Part shown: piece by piece, positions 23,638 through 34,115 of the stretch
Layout: every line of letters starts with the position of its first letter
Numbering within the stretch: position 1 is the first letter of the stretch
Origin: Gigaspora margarita
Taxonomy: Eukaryota > Glomeromycota > Glomeromycetes > Diversisporales > Gigasporaceae
Length of the DNA: 64,000 nt
Assembly (NCBI GenBank): GCA_009809945.1
Contig: WTPW01000587.1
Coordinates: 108,219 to 172,218, forward strand
Direction: 5' to 3'
Made by a program: the position numbers and the translations under genes
The notes under the pieces: model-generated
The model's database searches: none
What the model saw: only the letters and a program-made list of their open reading frames with translations
Told to the model about the DNA's origin: nothing

Positions 23638-23660
23638 TAGGGTTAGGGTTAGGGTTACGG
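23638..23660 (+). repeat. Interstitial telomere-like repeat
   Basis: Three consecutive TTAGGG units plus a variant lie inside an element rather than at a chromosome end; similar shorter tracts are at 21272, 22080, 3412 and (CCCTAA strand) 630. Confidence 0.85.
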
Positions 23661-23740
23661 TTAAAATTAAAGTTAGAGGTAGAATTAGTGAATTCTAAAA
23701 ATAGAAATTTTTGTATAGCTATGGTGGAAATAGTAGCTCC

Positions 23741-23960
23741 CTTATTTTATTATTATTATTTATTTTTTTATTATTATTCATTTATTTATCTGTTATTTTA
23801 TTATTATCATTTATTTATTTTATTATTATTATTTATTTATTATATTTTATTTTATTTGAATAACCCTCAATTGTTAAAATTAATTTGTTTTAATTATTAT
23901 CTGATTAAACTATTTTTTTTTTTTTTTTACAAATTTGTTAATAAATATCTGTTTATTTTT
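23741..23960. repeat. ATT-rich microsatellite and poly-T tracts
   Basis: Low-complexity TTATTATTATTTATTTATTTT reiterations and T runs. The plus-strand frame over 23688-24038 (Tyr/Phe/Leu-rich) is an effect of this repeat. Confidence 0.85.
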
Positions 23961-24049
23961 TTTTTTTTTTTACAAATTTATTATATTTATATGTATTGTT
24001 TTAAATTATTATATAAAATGATTGAGAAATTTATCTAGAATCAAACTTT

Positions 24050-25300
24050 TCAATCACCTCATGCAGCCCATTTCCATTGATTTTTTAAAATGTTCTTTTC
24101 ACTTTTTCGATACCACTTCCTTCCAAATATCAGTATCTAAAATTTATTGTTTTATAAGTATTTCTCATCTTTGTTGATTTTTGATACTAAATGAGTGCTT
24201 TATGTTCGCCCTTTTCAACTCAAATTCCATTAGGATAACAATACCCAACACTATACCTCATTTTAGCAGATTTTTGATAATATTTTCAACCCAAATTCCA
24301 AGTTGCCATGTGTAAATATTGCATTGGTAATTCCTGTTTAACAGATTTTTGATAATGAATGAATGCTTCATATTTATCTTATTCAATGTCCTTTTCATAA
24401 AAAATATATAAAAGCATTCTATCAAGGCTTTTTATCTAGTGATATTATCCTGCTTGCCCGAACTCGGTTCGACCCTGTTTGAACCCAAACCCAATGAAAT
24501 TCGAGTTTTTGCAATTAACTTTAAACTTTTAATTACAACCGTCATGACGAACAAACACCAGTTTTTTTAGCCTTTCTTTTTTTTTTTTAATTAAAGATCA
24601 ATTTACTGTGGCATGATATGACGACAGTTAGTCTTCTTAAATTTTTTTTTTTAATATAAATATGCGACTTTCTTTTTTTCAATTTTTTTTTTAATTTTTC
24701 ATTATTAATATAAATATGCGACTTTTTTAAAAATTCACTATTCGATGGACGAAGAAAATATATTTTGAATAATTTATTAATTCAACTCTTCAAGTTCGTT
24801 GTCTCAAATGCACCTGAGTCTGGAACACTTATGGAAGTAACGAATTATCCTACAAAACGATTAAAAAAGGACCCTTTCTGGGACGAACTTATTAAAACCG
24901 GTGATAAACGACTTTGCAGACTTTGCAATAAATTATTAAATGGATATGGATCTCTCCATTATTAATAGAAATAGATGCAATAAACGTTATAATGCAAAAA
25001 AAAATATTATTTTTAAATGTAAATTTCATGTATTTGCTTTACTAAATAGTAATAGCGATTAAAATTGTTCACGTAATCATAATTATTTGTATATATGAAT
25101 AAATTGAGTTCGAAAATCGGTTTTATATAAATGCTCCGCCAACGGGATTTTATTTTTATCAGCAGATTTTATAAAATACAAATATTTTACACCAATTATT
25201 TCCGACCCTGATTCTACTTCAACAAAATTATATTGTTCTTCTATTTTCTACCTTCAGTGGATTTTAAATACCATTTAAATGCTTTAAGTTCATTCTTTAT
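24050..25300 (-). pseudogene. Sel1-repeat gene relic in unit A (interrupted)
   Basis: The minus strand still spells Sel1 units: AFIHYQKSV, YYQKSAKM, GYCYPNGI, EHKALI and YQKSTKM occur with stops between them (24180-24430). The remaining part of the repeat region (25130-25300) lies beyond about 700 bp of unrelated sequence. The paralogue at 31370-32260 is continuous at that point, so the 24430-25125 block is an insertion. It lies tail-side of the open Sel1 gene, on the same strand. Confidence 0.7.
24765..24965 (+). CDS. Small frame with a BED-finger-like stretch (fragment)
   Basis: This 66-residue frame contains DPFWDELIKTGDKRLCRLCN, which resembles the Trp and paired Cys of BED fingers found at the start of hAT transposases. 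The His pair that should follow is only partly present (LHY, then stop). It sits in the ~700-bp block inserted in the Sel1 relic and probably is the remaining start of a transposase. No downstream transposase was found, so I treat it as a fragment. Confidence 0.4.
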   Translation: MNNLLIQLFKFVVSNAPESGTLMEVTNYPTKRLKKDPFWDELIKTGDKRLCRLCNKLLNGYGSLHY

Positions 25301-25343
25301 AACTTCTATGTACTTTTATAACTTATAAATATTCCTCAAGGAT

Positions 25344-26273
25344 CTATTTATGGTTCATATCCACATATTTTTTGTAAGATATAAACGCCTTTTCTTCATC
25401 CTTTTCAATTCCAACTCCATAATGATAACAATCTCCAACCATGTATGTTCCATATGCGTCACCCATCTTTGCAGATTTTCGATAATAAATGAATGCTTTA
25501 TATTCATCCATTTCAACACCAATTCCATTTTCATAACAATATCCAACCATATTCGTTCCATTAATGCTCCCCATCTCTGAAGATTTTTGATAATAAATGA
25601 ATGCTTTATGTTCATCCTCTTCAACACCAATTCCATTTTCATAACAATATCCAACCCTATTTGTTCCATTAATGTTCCCCATTTCTGAAGACTTTTGATA
25701 ATAAATGAATGCTTTATGTTCATCCTCTACAACTCCAATTCCATTTTCATAACAATATCCAACATTAAATGTTCCACTAGCGTCACCCATTTCAGAAGAT
25801 TTCTTATAATAAATGAATGCTTCATGTTCATCCTTTTCAACACCAATTCCTTTGTAATAACAATATCCAGNACCACATGTTCCACTAGCATCATTCATCT
25901 CAGCAGATTTTTGATAATAAATGAATGCTTTATGTTCATCCTTTTCAGTCCATTTACCAAGACGATAACAATTTGCAAGAATTATTTGAGTCATAAAATT
26001 GGATTGATTTTCTAAGCACCACTTAATTACATTATATGGATTTTGCTTTTTTTTTGCTAAAAACTGATCAAATATGTTAAATAATTGTTCTGAATGTATG
26101 CCTTTCAATCTTTCATTATAATGTAGATTATATAATTCTTTAACAATTTCGCCAATAATATTCCGTGTGTTATTATCTTTTAAATATACTTGGTTAAAAT
26201 TATTGTCTATTTGATTAATATCGGATGAACAGTTAGTTCTTTCAGGCTGTTTTACAATTAGAGTAATTGACAT
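25344..26273 (-). CDS. Sel1-repeat protein, 309 aa (copy A)
   Basis: Residues 1-95 form a helical region with no named domain, containing NIIGEIVKELYNLHYNERLK and a WCLENQSN segment. Six Sel1 units of 36 residues follow, with consensus VGYCYENGIGVEEDEHKAF then YYQKSSEMG. Sel1 repeats are helical-hairpin scaffolds for protein binding. In these fungi similar N-terminal linkers and repeats often follow a kinase domain; none is present here or immediately upstream. It has exactly one unit more than the paralogue at 35343-36164 (309 against 273 residues). Start: ATG at 26273, shared with the paralogue. One ambiguous base (25871) lies in the second unit. There is no signal peptide or membrane segment. 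Its partner is unknown. Confidence 0.85.
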   Translation of the reverse strand: MSITLIVKQPERTNCSSDINQIDNNFNQVYLKDNNTRNIIGEIVKELYNLHYNERLKGIHSEQLFNIFDQFLAKKKQNPYNVIKWCLENQSNFMTQIILANCYRLGKWTEKDEHKAFIYYQKSAEMNDASGTCGXGYCYYKGIGVEKDEHEAFIYYKKSSEMGDASGTFNVGYCYENGIGVVEDEHKAFIYYQKSSEMGNINGTNRVGYCYENGIGVEEDEHKAFIYYQKSSEMGSINGTNMVGYCYENGIGVEMDEYKAFIYYRKSAKMGDAYGTYMVGDCYHYGVGIEKDEEKAFISYKKYVDMNHK

Positions 26274-26530
26274 TTTATAACAAAGAGATATTATTTAAAT
26301 AAGTAAAACTAAAAATCTAATTAACCATTAAATGCAAAGTGTACCATTTTTATAGAGATATGCATCCTTTTTCGGTGATACAATTTTTTTATATAACGTC
26401 GCACAATATCTTAAATTTAATTGGGACCCGCCAAAATGCCGCCTTTGCTTAGATAAAGCAGGTTACGTTACTCTTAGTCTGCAATCAAATCACACGATCT
26501 AGTGTGACATAATTTTGTAAAACAAAAGAA
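26274..26530 (-). promoter_or_regulatory. Upstream region of Sel1 copy A, shared with copy B
   Basis: Blocks common to both genes in order from the ATG: CAAAGTGTACCA (26335), GTGATACAATTTTTTTAT (26376), ATAACGTCG, TTAATTGGGAC and AAGCAGGTTACGTTA (26456). The T-rich/TATATAA stretch at about 26388-26396 could act as a TATA element. The conservation reflects the duplication, so function is inferred only. Confidence 0.45.
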
Positions 26531-26625
26531 TCGAGATTTTTTTTTAAAACCGGCTATACGAAAAATAATATCTTAAAAAAATTTAATATAATATGTCTTT
26601 ATACTGCTCTAATGCATGTTTTATT

Positions 26626-27545
26626 TAGTGATGGGCAAATCCCGATTTTTTTAAAAATCCCGCGCGGGATTCGCGGGATCGAGTAGAGTTTCTGGATTTT
26701 TCACGATTAATAAATAAATAAATATATATATACTTTATATCATCACGAGGAATGTAATTTCTCGTTAAAATAATAATCATTTCTTATAAATCTTACAGCA
26801 TTGATTACAAATAAAAATGCTTATATAGTTTACCTACTTTTAAAACATTTGAATCTTATAATTATTAAATTCATCAATTAGATTTGCCTTAATTTTATCA
26901 ATTTTTTTAAATAAATATATGTTTAAAAATTATAATGGTAACAAAACGATCAAATCATAAGGGTATAAAAATTTATAAGTAATATATAATCAGGTATAAA
27001 TGTACTAAAATTTATAAGTGATCAAGTACTGTGCATACGTACAAAAATTTATAACTAGGTTATATACATACACAAATTCATAAACGACTCATAAGAAATT
27101 TATAATCGAGCTTATCAAATAGTCAATAATCATCTAAATCTCATAAATGATTGGCTCGAATTTATTTAACCTTATCACTCATATGAAATAATCGGAGATT
27201 TTCGCCCATATGGTACACAATATTCTTGGTGTATTATTTTATGCAAGAAATTAAAAGTCTAGATTCCCACTTATTAATAATGACAATTTAAAAATTTTAT
27301 TTCAACGTACAGTTTGCGCATTATCTCTGTACGTACGTATATATGTGGAACGAGAAATAAATAAAAAGTTAATGCGTGCATAATATTTTTATACAAATAC
27401 TACTTAGGAATTGGCCCATTTATTTTAAAGCAGGCCTGATGATTTGTTAATGCGGGCCAGATGATATGCTAACGCAGGCCAGATAATCTTATATTAAAAA
27501 TCCCGCGCGGGATCACGCGCGGATTCCGCGCGTTGCCCATCACTA
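26626..27545. mobile_element. hAT non-autonomous element, 920 bp (8-bp TSD)
   Basis: The ends TAGTGATGGGCAA and TTGCCCATCACTA are perfect inverses, flanked by GTTTTATT at 26618-26625 and 27546-27553. GC-rich AATCCCGCGCGGGAT words occur near each end, in marked contrast to the AT-rich surroundings. The paralogous upstream region of copy B (36515-36545) lacks the insertion. There is no coding frame. Confidence 0.95.
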
Positions 27546-27553
27546 GTTTTATT

Positions 27554-29168
27554 ACTTTAATGTGCCGTTATTTGATCGTTTCAAAATCGGATTTTTATGC
27601 GTCCAATAGGAACTGGTGGAAAAATTCGTAAACCCGCTTGAGAACACAATTACATTTTATATATCGAGTGTTTAACAATTGACGTATTTCTGAATTGAAA
27701 TTACGAATATCAAATAAAAAAGAAACAAAATGGGTGTGTCTGGGTGACTCATGTTTTATGAAATATAACTTTGTTTATGTTGATAAATGTGGTTATGTGT
27801 ATAAATAGCGTTCAGAACTTGATGGAAAGCAAACGAACTTTTAAATAATTTCAAAAAAAAAATAAAAAATAAAAAAAACACACTGAAATAAATTGCCAAT
27901 GTTTAATTTTAAAACCTTCATTAAATAAAATAGCGTCCATCTTTGTGAACAGTAATACTGTATTCAAAGATAAAATACCGATGGTAAAAAAAAATAACGG
28001 TTTAGACAGTCTTTTATACTTTTTTTATTGTTTCAAAAAAATTTTCAAAACATGGCAGAGATGTTAAAAGGTACGAAAAGAACTAATAAACATATTTATT
28101 CGGTTTTATTTTTTTTATCAATATTAAAATAGTGTATTTTTAAATGCACAATTTGCTTATGGTTATGTGCAACATCTTTCTGCACTTAGCAAAATTTTAG
28201 CGTTATGATTAGCGTTATGAATATCTTGAATAAGAATTTTGAACCATTAGTTGTAAATAAGAATAAAAAAAGATTTTTAATCGCTTAACTTTACTTGAAT
28301 TAGAATGATTAAACTTGCAATATTGTAAACAGAGGTACCGAAAAATTCATTGCAATTAAATTGCATTATACATAAACAATTACCAATTATGATAAAGTAA
28401 ATTGCTACGTGTTCATGTCTTTTTTAATAAGTGCATTGCATGTATTGTAAACTATTTATATTGATGTGTGGTTTTTTTTTTATTTTTACATATATATATA
28501 TATGCATGCACTGCATGTATAGTATACTTTGTTTTTGGGCTATTGGCAGTGATCCATGAGAACATAATATACATGGATATTTGCGGTCGTTTACAGGTCT
28601 AAAAAGGCCTCTATGTAGTTTTTGTTTGTAACTTTTTATGTCCATTAGTTTACACGATTGGTAAATTTTGTCAGATGTTATTAAAAAAAACCCCAAAAAA
28701 AGCAATCGCTTTATTATCTGATTTCTTTATGCAATTACGTATATTATACAATTTCTGATGTCACTTCTTTTATCACATTTGCAAATCGCAGTAAAAATTG
28801 CAATTAATTGACTAATTACGGCTGCATCACAATTAATTAATTGAGTTCAAAAAATTGCCATTACAATCAATTATTCGGTAGGCCTGATTGTAAAGCTTTA
28901 TGCTTCTTGGAAGCTTTCGACATTTTAATAAATGGTCTTTTTAATTGATCAATTAAATTAACTCAATCTTCGCCTTTTGATTTCGACCACGTTTATCAAC
29001 TCAACTTTAAAGGGGTCTTTCGCAAGACAATATTGAAGGTTTTTATTTTTTTTATTTTTTTTTAAAACTATTTGTAACAATAAATAAATATGGATTACCG
29101 TTAGGGATGTCAAATTAATTTAATTTTACGTAATTTTATGTAAGTTACATAAATTAGAAATTTTGAAC
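27554..29168. other. Gene-free DNA upstream of Sel1 copy A
   Basis: 27554-27675 is shared with unit B (36535-36665). The remainder is unit-A-specific and holds no recognised gene; the 28424-28705 minus frame has no domain and no paralogue. Confidence 0.4.
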
Positions 29169-29350
29169 TAGAGGTTGGAACCGAATTTAAATATTCGAGT
29201 TTATCACATCAAAATTCGATTTTATCACACTAAAATTCGAGTTTATCACATCAATTATTAATAATTGATGTGATAAACTCGAATTTTAGTGTGATAAAAT
29301 CGAATATGGATGTGATAAACTCGAATATTTAAATTCGGTTCCAACCTCTA
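29169..29350. mobile_element. hAT MITE, fully palindromic, 182 bp (8-bp TSD)
   Basis: TTTTGAAC is duplicated at 29161-29168 and 29351-29358. The whole element folds on itself: TAGAGGTTGGAACC at the left, its inverse at the right. Each arm contains alternating AATTCGAGTTTATCACATC and AATTCGATTTTATCACAC units. The centre is TCAATTATTAATAATTGA. No coding capacity. Confidence 0.93.
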
Positions 29351-29519
29351 TTTTGAACACAATTTCGGCGATTTAAGAGTTATCAAATGATGCAATAATA
29401 CAGCCCAAACTTTTGTAAATCTGGTAATTTATGTATAACGTGTAAAATTACATGAAATTTAATTTTCTGAAATTACGTAAAATTACATGTAATGTAAAAT
29501 TGTAATTTTGTAACACAAC

Positions 29520-29705
29520 CTTAATTACCCTAAAATCCGGACGCGAGTACCCCATAACGTGTACCCTCTACCAGTTTTAAGAGCTAGACGGTGATTTATA
29601 CCCGGATACAAAAGCATTATATAAACTACACTATGTCCATAAGGGAGTACCCGGATACAAAATTTGAATTATGGAAATATCCGTTATGAGTTATGAAGTA
29701 CCCAA
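29520..29705. repeat. Reiterated GTACCC/ACCCGGATAC words
   Basis: GAGTACCCCATAACGTGTACCC, ACCCGGATACAAAA (twice), GTTATGAGTTATGAAGTACCC: short related words suggest a decayed MITE with subterminal repeats. No ends could be defined. Confidence 0.3.
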
Positions 29706-30148
29706 ATTAACAAAAATCAAGTTTTACAAAAAATTGACTTTTTAATAATATTATTTAATCATAAGTAATACAGGTTTAAAGACTATTCTGCAAAATTTTA
29801 TCAATGCAACAGCATTTTTTTTTTTAAATAAAAGGGTTTACTGGGTTAATTTGGGATTAGTTAAATGAAAAAAAAATATTTTTGGTTTAAAAATTATTGA
29901 TCTGGCCCCTTTTTTTTAGCACCTATCCCATATGCCAATCAAATTATATAATTCGGTATATCAGAATATATTAAACAATTTTAAATCTCAGAATAAATTA
30001 AACTATTCTAAATCTAAGAATCATGATGTTTAAGATCGTGGTTTAAACATCCCCATATGTATGATAAATTACAATTCTTCTGGTACTAAATTTGCTATGG
30101 AGAAACCTTAAAATTTCACTTCAAGATTTTACTCTGCAGGCTTATATC

Positions 30149-30375
30149 CAGTGTTTAAAATTCAATGTTCTCAGTGTTCTCAAAGAACATTAACCAATTT
30201 TTGAGAACATAAATTATTAAAATATGTTCTCTATTTGAGAACGTTCAAAAAATTCTTTTAATATTAAACAAATTTTAATTTTCCTTATAAAGAACATTAC
30301 AATTTTACTGAGAACATTAAGAAATTAAAATGTTCTTTTTGAGAACATAAAACCAAATTTGAATTTTAAACACTG
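30149..30375. mobile_element. hAT MITE family B, copy 2 (8-bp TSD)
   Basis: CTTATATC is duplicated at 30141-30148 and 30376-30383. The 227-bp element is the inverted sister of 16401-16621, with the same CAGTGTTTAAAATTC ends and TGTTCTC/GAGAACA words. Confidence 0.93.
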
Positions 30376-31369
30376 CTTATATCAGATACCGGTCAATTTT
30401 TTTTTTTTTTTAAAAAAAAAAAAATTCTTTTATAGAAAGTTATAGCGATTCAAAAATTTAAGTCGGTAAAACTTTTTCCCTATAAAAATTTTATTTACCA
30501 TATTCTGATTTTAATTAGGAATTTTAATAATATTCCAATTATATCCAATTAGAGATCTTAAAAATATTATATAAAATTTGGTCACTACAACTATTCCAAA
30601 GACAATTTATACTTAAATTAGAAAACTTTTAATAATAAAATACATTCCAGAAATACTACGGGTAGCAATTCGAATTTAAATTTATAAAAATTAAATTAGA
30701 AAATGTTAATAATAAATATATTCCAGAATTAAACGGAAAGTAATCTAAATTTAGTTTATGATTTACTTTATTATGATTACTAAATTTTTATATCATTTTA
30801 TATGAATTTAAAATAACACAGCAGATTCATACAAAACCATTATTATTATTTTTAAAATGTTTTTTATTAATAGCTTATCGAACTAAAATTATTGTATATT
30901 AAAAATATATATATATAATAAAATAAAAAAGTTGCATTATTGTTATATTAATCCTTATAATTATTGCGCCATAAATAAGAGTAGTAGTTCTTTAAATGGT
31001 AATTAATGCATAGCATGTACCAAAATTTGAAAAGGTTGACTACAGATAGTAACAGGTAAGTAAATTTAATTTTGGCACCCAGATCTACAGCAACAGAACA
31101 TCTAACCCATCTTCTCACCATATCGGCTTAATTTCTTTAATTCCGCATCGCCGTAACGAATTATAATTGATGTTTATTAATTCATTCCGCATATATCAAA
31201 ATACACATCGCTCTCAATTTGGTAAATATTATGTGATATTATTAAGTTGATTTAGAGCCTACTTGACTCCAACCGATTCGAAACCCAACTAAATTTATCT
31301 CTGAGTAACATACACATATATAATTAAATAACGCATAATCTAAAAAAATCTGATATATAAAATGTTTGA

Positions 31370-32260
31370 GATATTGATCTAGAATCAAACTTTTCAATCA
31401 CCTCATGTAACACATTTCCATTGATTTTTTAAAATATTCAATTGCTTTCTTTTCACCTTTTTCGACTCCCTTTCCTTCCAAAATAACAGTATCCACAATT
31501 TATTATATTATACCGTATTGTCGCGAAATAACGCACTCTTGCGCGTTAATTTGAGTATATGCGCATTATTTTGAGAACGCGCATGGGCGTTATTTTGAAA
31601 ACAAATATAAATTTTTATGCATTTTCTAAATAAAAAAATACTAAAAAAAATGTTTGAAAGTAGGTTTACTTAGTACTAAATCTACTTTCGGAGCATTTAT
31701 CTATTAATATGGAGTGCGCGTTGTTTTGGGACGCGCATAGGCGTTATTTTGAAGCCATATGTGTTATTTTAGGAGGCGCGATTTTGTTATTTCGCGATTT
31801 GAATGCTTAATGCTCGTCCTTTTCAACTCAAATTCCATTAGGATAACAATATCCAACATTATACTTCCATTATGCGTCCATCATTTTAGCAGATTTTGAC
31901 AATATTTTCAACTTCAATTCCATCTTTATGACAGTTTCCAAGTGCAAATATTTCATTGGTAATTCCTATTTCAACGGATTCTTGATAATAACGAATTCTT
32001 TATATTCATATTTTTTTTAATATTCTTTTTATAAAAAACATCCATATAAAGACATTCCATCAGGGCTTTTCATCTCATCTGATCCTTTTCGTGATTTTTG
32101 TCAGCAAATTTTATTATATACAAATATTTTTACAACAATTATTTCCGACTCTGATTTTACTTTCATAACAATATCTGAGATTATATTGTCCTTCTAATTT
32201 CCACCTTGGTGGATTTCAAATACTATTAAATGCCTTAGGTTTCTGTAGTTTTCGACTAAT
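31370..32260 (-). pseudogene. Sel1-repeat gene relic in unit B
   Basis: Paralogue of 24050-25300; it retains Sel1-like words on the minus strand with stops and frameshifts. It is continuous across the place where unit A has the BED-fragment insertion, but is itself split by the MITE at 31516-31797. Both units carry a relic in the same position, so the relic predates the duplication or was already decaying then. Confidence 0.65.
31516..31797. mobile_element. MITE with TCGCGAAATAAC ends and GCGC words
   Basis: TCGCGAAATAACGCAC at the left is matched by the inverted right end TCGCGAAATAACAAAATCGCG. Both arms repeat GCGTTATTTTGA and GCGCAT words. The paralogous relic in unit A lacks it. AGGTTTACTTAGTACTA occurs in its middle. 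No target duplication was assigned. Confidence 0.7.
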
Positions 32261-32642
32261 AACTCTACTTTTAATTTATGTGCCTGTTTAAATGTAAACT
32301 CATTGTTGCCAATTCGACCTAGAGAAAAACATCAATTACTTAAAAGTACTATAATTCTGAGGAAAAATATATTAAATGGATATCAGACTAAACGAACTTC
32401 AGGAGATAAATATCTATTGGGTTTCATTTTGATTCACCACTGACAACCCTATCTCAAAGTGATCTATTGTAACGGATAATTTTATCCTACTTATTTTTAT
32501 CCCATTACGCTGTTACTTTCTATTTTTGTATTGCCGTAGTCAAGTTAATCTTTAGTTGTATTATCTTCTACTAGCATTTGATACGTGCCTTCGGCACGTG
32601 GTGAGATCTTTGAATATTATGCGTTTGGCGAATTTTACAGGA
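32261..32642. other. Gene-free DNA, unit-B-specific
   Basis: No coding frame, RNA gene or complete element recognised. A short perfect hairpin, ACGTGCCTTCGGCACGT, lies at 32583-32599. Confidence 0.4.
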
Positions 32643-32873
32643 GGGTCACCAAAATTCCGAGTCGGATGCGTCGGCTCTAGGTCGGTGTTTAGCCCTAGTT
32701 ATTATCTGGTTATATAGCAAAATTATCGGCTGCGCATTTTTTACTTAATGAATGGATGTGATTTCATTAGTAAAAATTTTTTATGATATTGGGGCAAAAT
32801 TGATCAATTCTGAAGTAGTCGACCATGATTCCGATACACACCGAAGCATTCCGACTTAGAATTTTGGTGATCC
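32643..32873. mobile_element. MITE family with CACCAAAATTC ends, copy 2
   Basis: GGTCACCAAAATTCCGAGTCGG at 32644 is matched by the inverted right end GATCACCAAAATTCTAAGTCGG (32850-32872). The diverged sister is at 17697-17920. It is less decayed than the sister because both ends are still readable. Confidence 0.8.
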
Positions 32874-32914
32874 ATGATGTTTTTTTATTCCAGAATTGGC
32901 ATGATAATACTTTA

Positions 32915-33067
32915 GGGAAGTGCCGTTTATTACGTAATTTATTTTTATTAGAGGGTCATACCCCCTCCCCCCCTTGTGATCGAATTAGCAGCCAATAATA
33001 ATTCATATATATAGTATATAGACGTGATAGCCCCCCTCTCGAAATTACGTAATAAACGGCACTTCCC
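32915..33067. mobile_element. PIF/Harbinger-like MITE, 153 bp (TTA TSD)
   Basis: GGGAAGTGCCGTTTATTACG and its perfect inverse (CGTAATAAACGGCACTTCCC) are flanked by TTA at 32912-32914 and 33068-33070. A TTA duplication and G-rich ends fit PIF/Harbinger. The middle holds a CCCCCTCCCCCCC run. The minus frame 32956-33240 is not a gene. Confidence 0.88.
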
Positions 33068-33837
33068 TTAATCTTAGAATAGAATTTTAATTTTACTCGC
33101 AATCGTGTGTCAATGTAATTATATATTAATCCTTTTTTTTTTTTTTTTATGTTATTTGCTAATTTTTGTATATTGTTATATCGTATACATTTGAAATATA
33201 AATGGTTATTATATAACATGATTGTTTTTAATGAGTTCATTATATCGTAACAAATTTTACTTTACTATTTTTCTTTACAATTCGATTTAGATAATTTTCG
33301 ATTTTATAATAATATGTAACTAATTCATCAGAAATTAATTATTCAAAAAGTAGTGATGTTTTTTGCGGTGAAAGTTGGCATATGCAAAAGTAGATATATA
33401 TATATATTGATTGATTAGGTGAGAATTATTTATGCATGGTATACCCTAAAATACTTCCACTACCTGTAAACGTATTGCGTAACATCGAATCCATACACAC
33501 ATCTTACTCAGTAATCAACGAACCCTGAATTGAATCGTCTAAAATTTCAATCACGAAAGCTATCCTTAATCCATTTTACATATAGTGATCTGTAAAAAAA
33601 AAAAAAAATAATAATAAAAATAAAGTAAAAATAAAAAAAGTACCTGCTCGCCTTTTAATTACTTAACATTACGTAATAATTTTGTCATCACATCACATAC
33701 ACATAATTATTGCATCGCCACTTCAACGCCATAATTATTACTTTATCATGACATATATACTTACCATAACTTGCTACACACATACAATAATAAATAAAGA
33801 TGTATACAATAACTTACATGCACAACAAATAACGCAT

Positions 33838-34115
33838 GCAATCACCGGATCAGTAATCAACCAATCAAAGGCATTTTAAAGGTTAAATTCTGGCGGCGAT
33901 TAACGATCTACTTAAATGTAACCACCGGATCAGAAAACAACCAATCAAAAGATTTTAAAAGCTACATTGTTTTCGGCGTTTGGAGAATTACATGTAGTAG
34001 ATAAGAGATAAACACATGTAACCACCGGATCAGAAAGCAACCAATCAAAATCATTTTAAAAGCTACATTTTTTTCGCAGTTTGGGAGAATTACATGTAGA
34101 GTAGATATTACATGT
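33838..34115. repeat. Three tandem CACCGGATCAG...CAACCAATCAAA modules
   Basis: Units begin near 33842, 33921 and 34020; each has CACCGGATCAG, then CAACCAATCAAA, then ATTTTAAA and GCTACATT or a variant. Spacing is about 80-100 bp. CCAAT cores could bind a CCAAT complex, but no gene start was identified nearby, so they may equally be internal repeats of a transposon. Confidence 0.7.

Larger units (their letters stand above)
22449..23740. mobile_element. Composite palindromic element framed by (ATT)n
   Basis: The outer ends CTATTTCCACCATGG (22457) and its inverted match at 23720-23735 continue through ATACAAGAATTTCTATTGTTAGA-like and CTAATAAGTAAACCTTCTTTGGCT-like blocks. An inner inverted repeat (22950-23080 against 23483-23617) includes GTTGTAGAGCTCATTTTTCTGA and AAATCATCAAAATCGGCCCA. 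Between the inner arms two ~180-bp direct repeats (23100-23283 and 23290-23467) each hold GAACAAGTTTACTTAAG. The right side has TTAGGGTTAGGGTTAGGG at 23638-23655. Confidence 0.7.
21680..30900. repeat. Tandem duplication unit A (Sel1 gene, relic and shared flanks)
   Basis: Blocks match unit B (about 30930-37420) in the same order: 21680-21941 with 30915-31215; Sel1 relic 24050-24430 plus 25130-25300 with 31370-32260; the open gene 25344-26273 with 35343-36164; the upstream block 26274-26620 with 36165-36530; 27546-27675 with 36525-36665; and 30420-30900 with 37139-37417. Unit A alone contains the 21942-24020 insertions, the BED-like fragment, the hAT at 26626-27545 and 2.7 kb between 27675 and 30420. 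Confidence 0.75.

Noticed and set aside
23688..24038. 116-codon hydrophobic frame that looks membrane-like
   Set aside because: It is an (ATT)n and poly-T microsatellite translation (Tyr/Phe/Leu/Ile runs).
25350..26015. Plus-strand open frames opposite the Sel1 genes (also 35346-35870)
   Set aside because: They mirror the repeat structure of the real minus-strand genes and have no domain of their own.
33838..34115. CRISPR-like array
   Set aside because: Only three imperfect units, long variable spacing, eukaryotic context and no cas genes.
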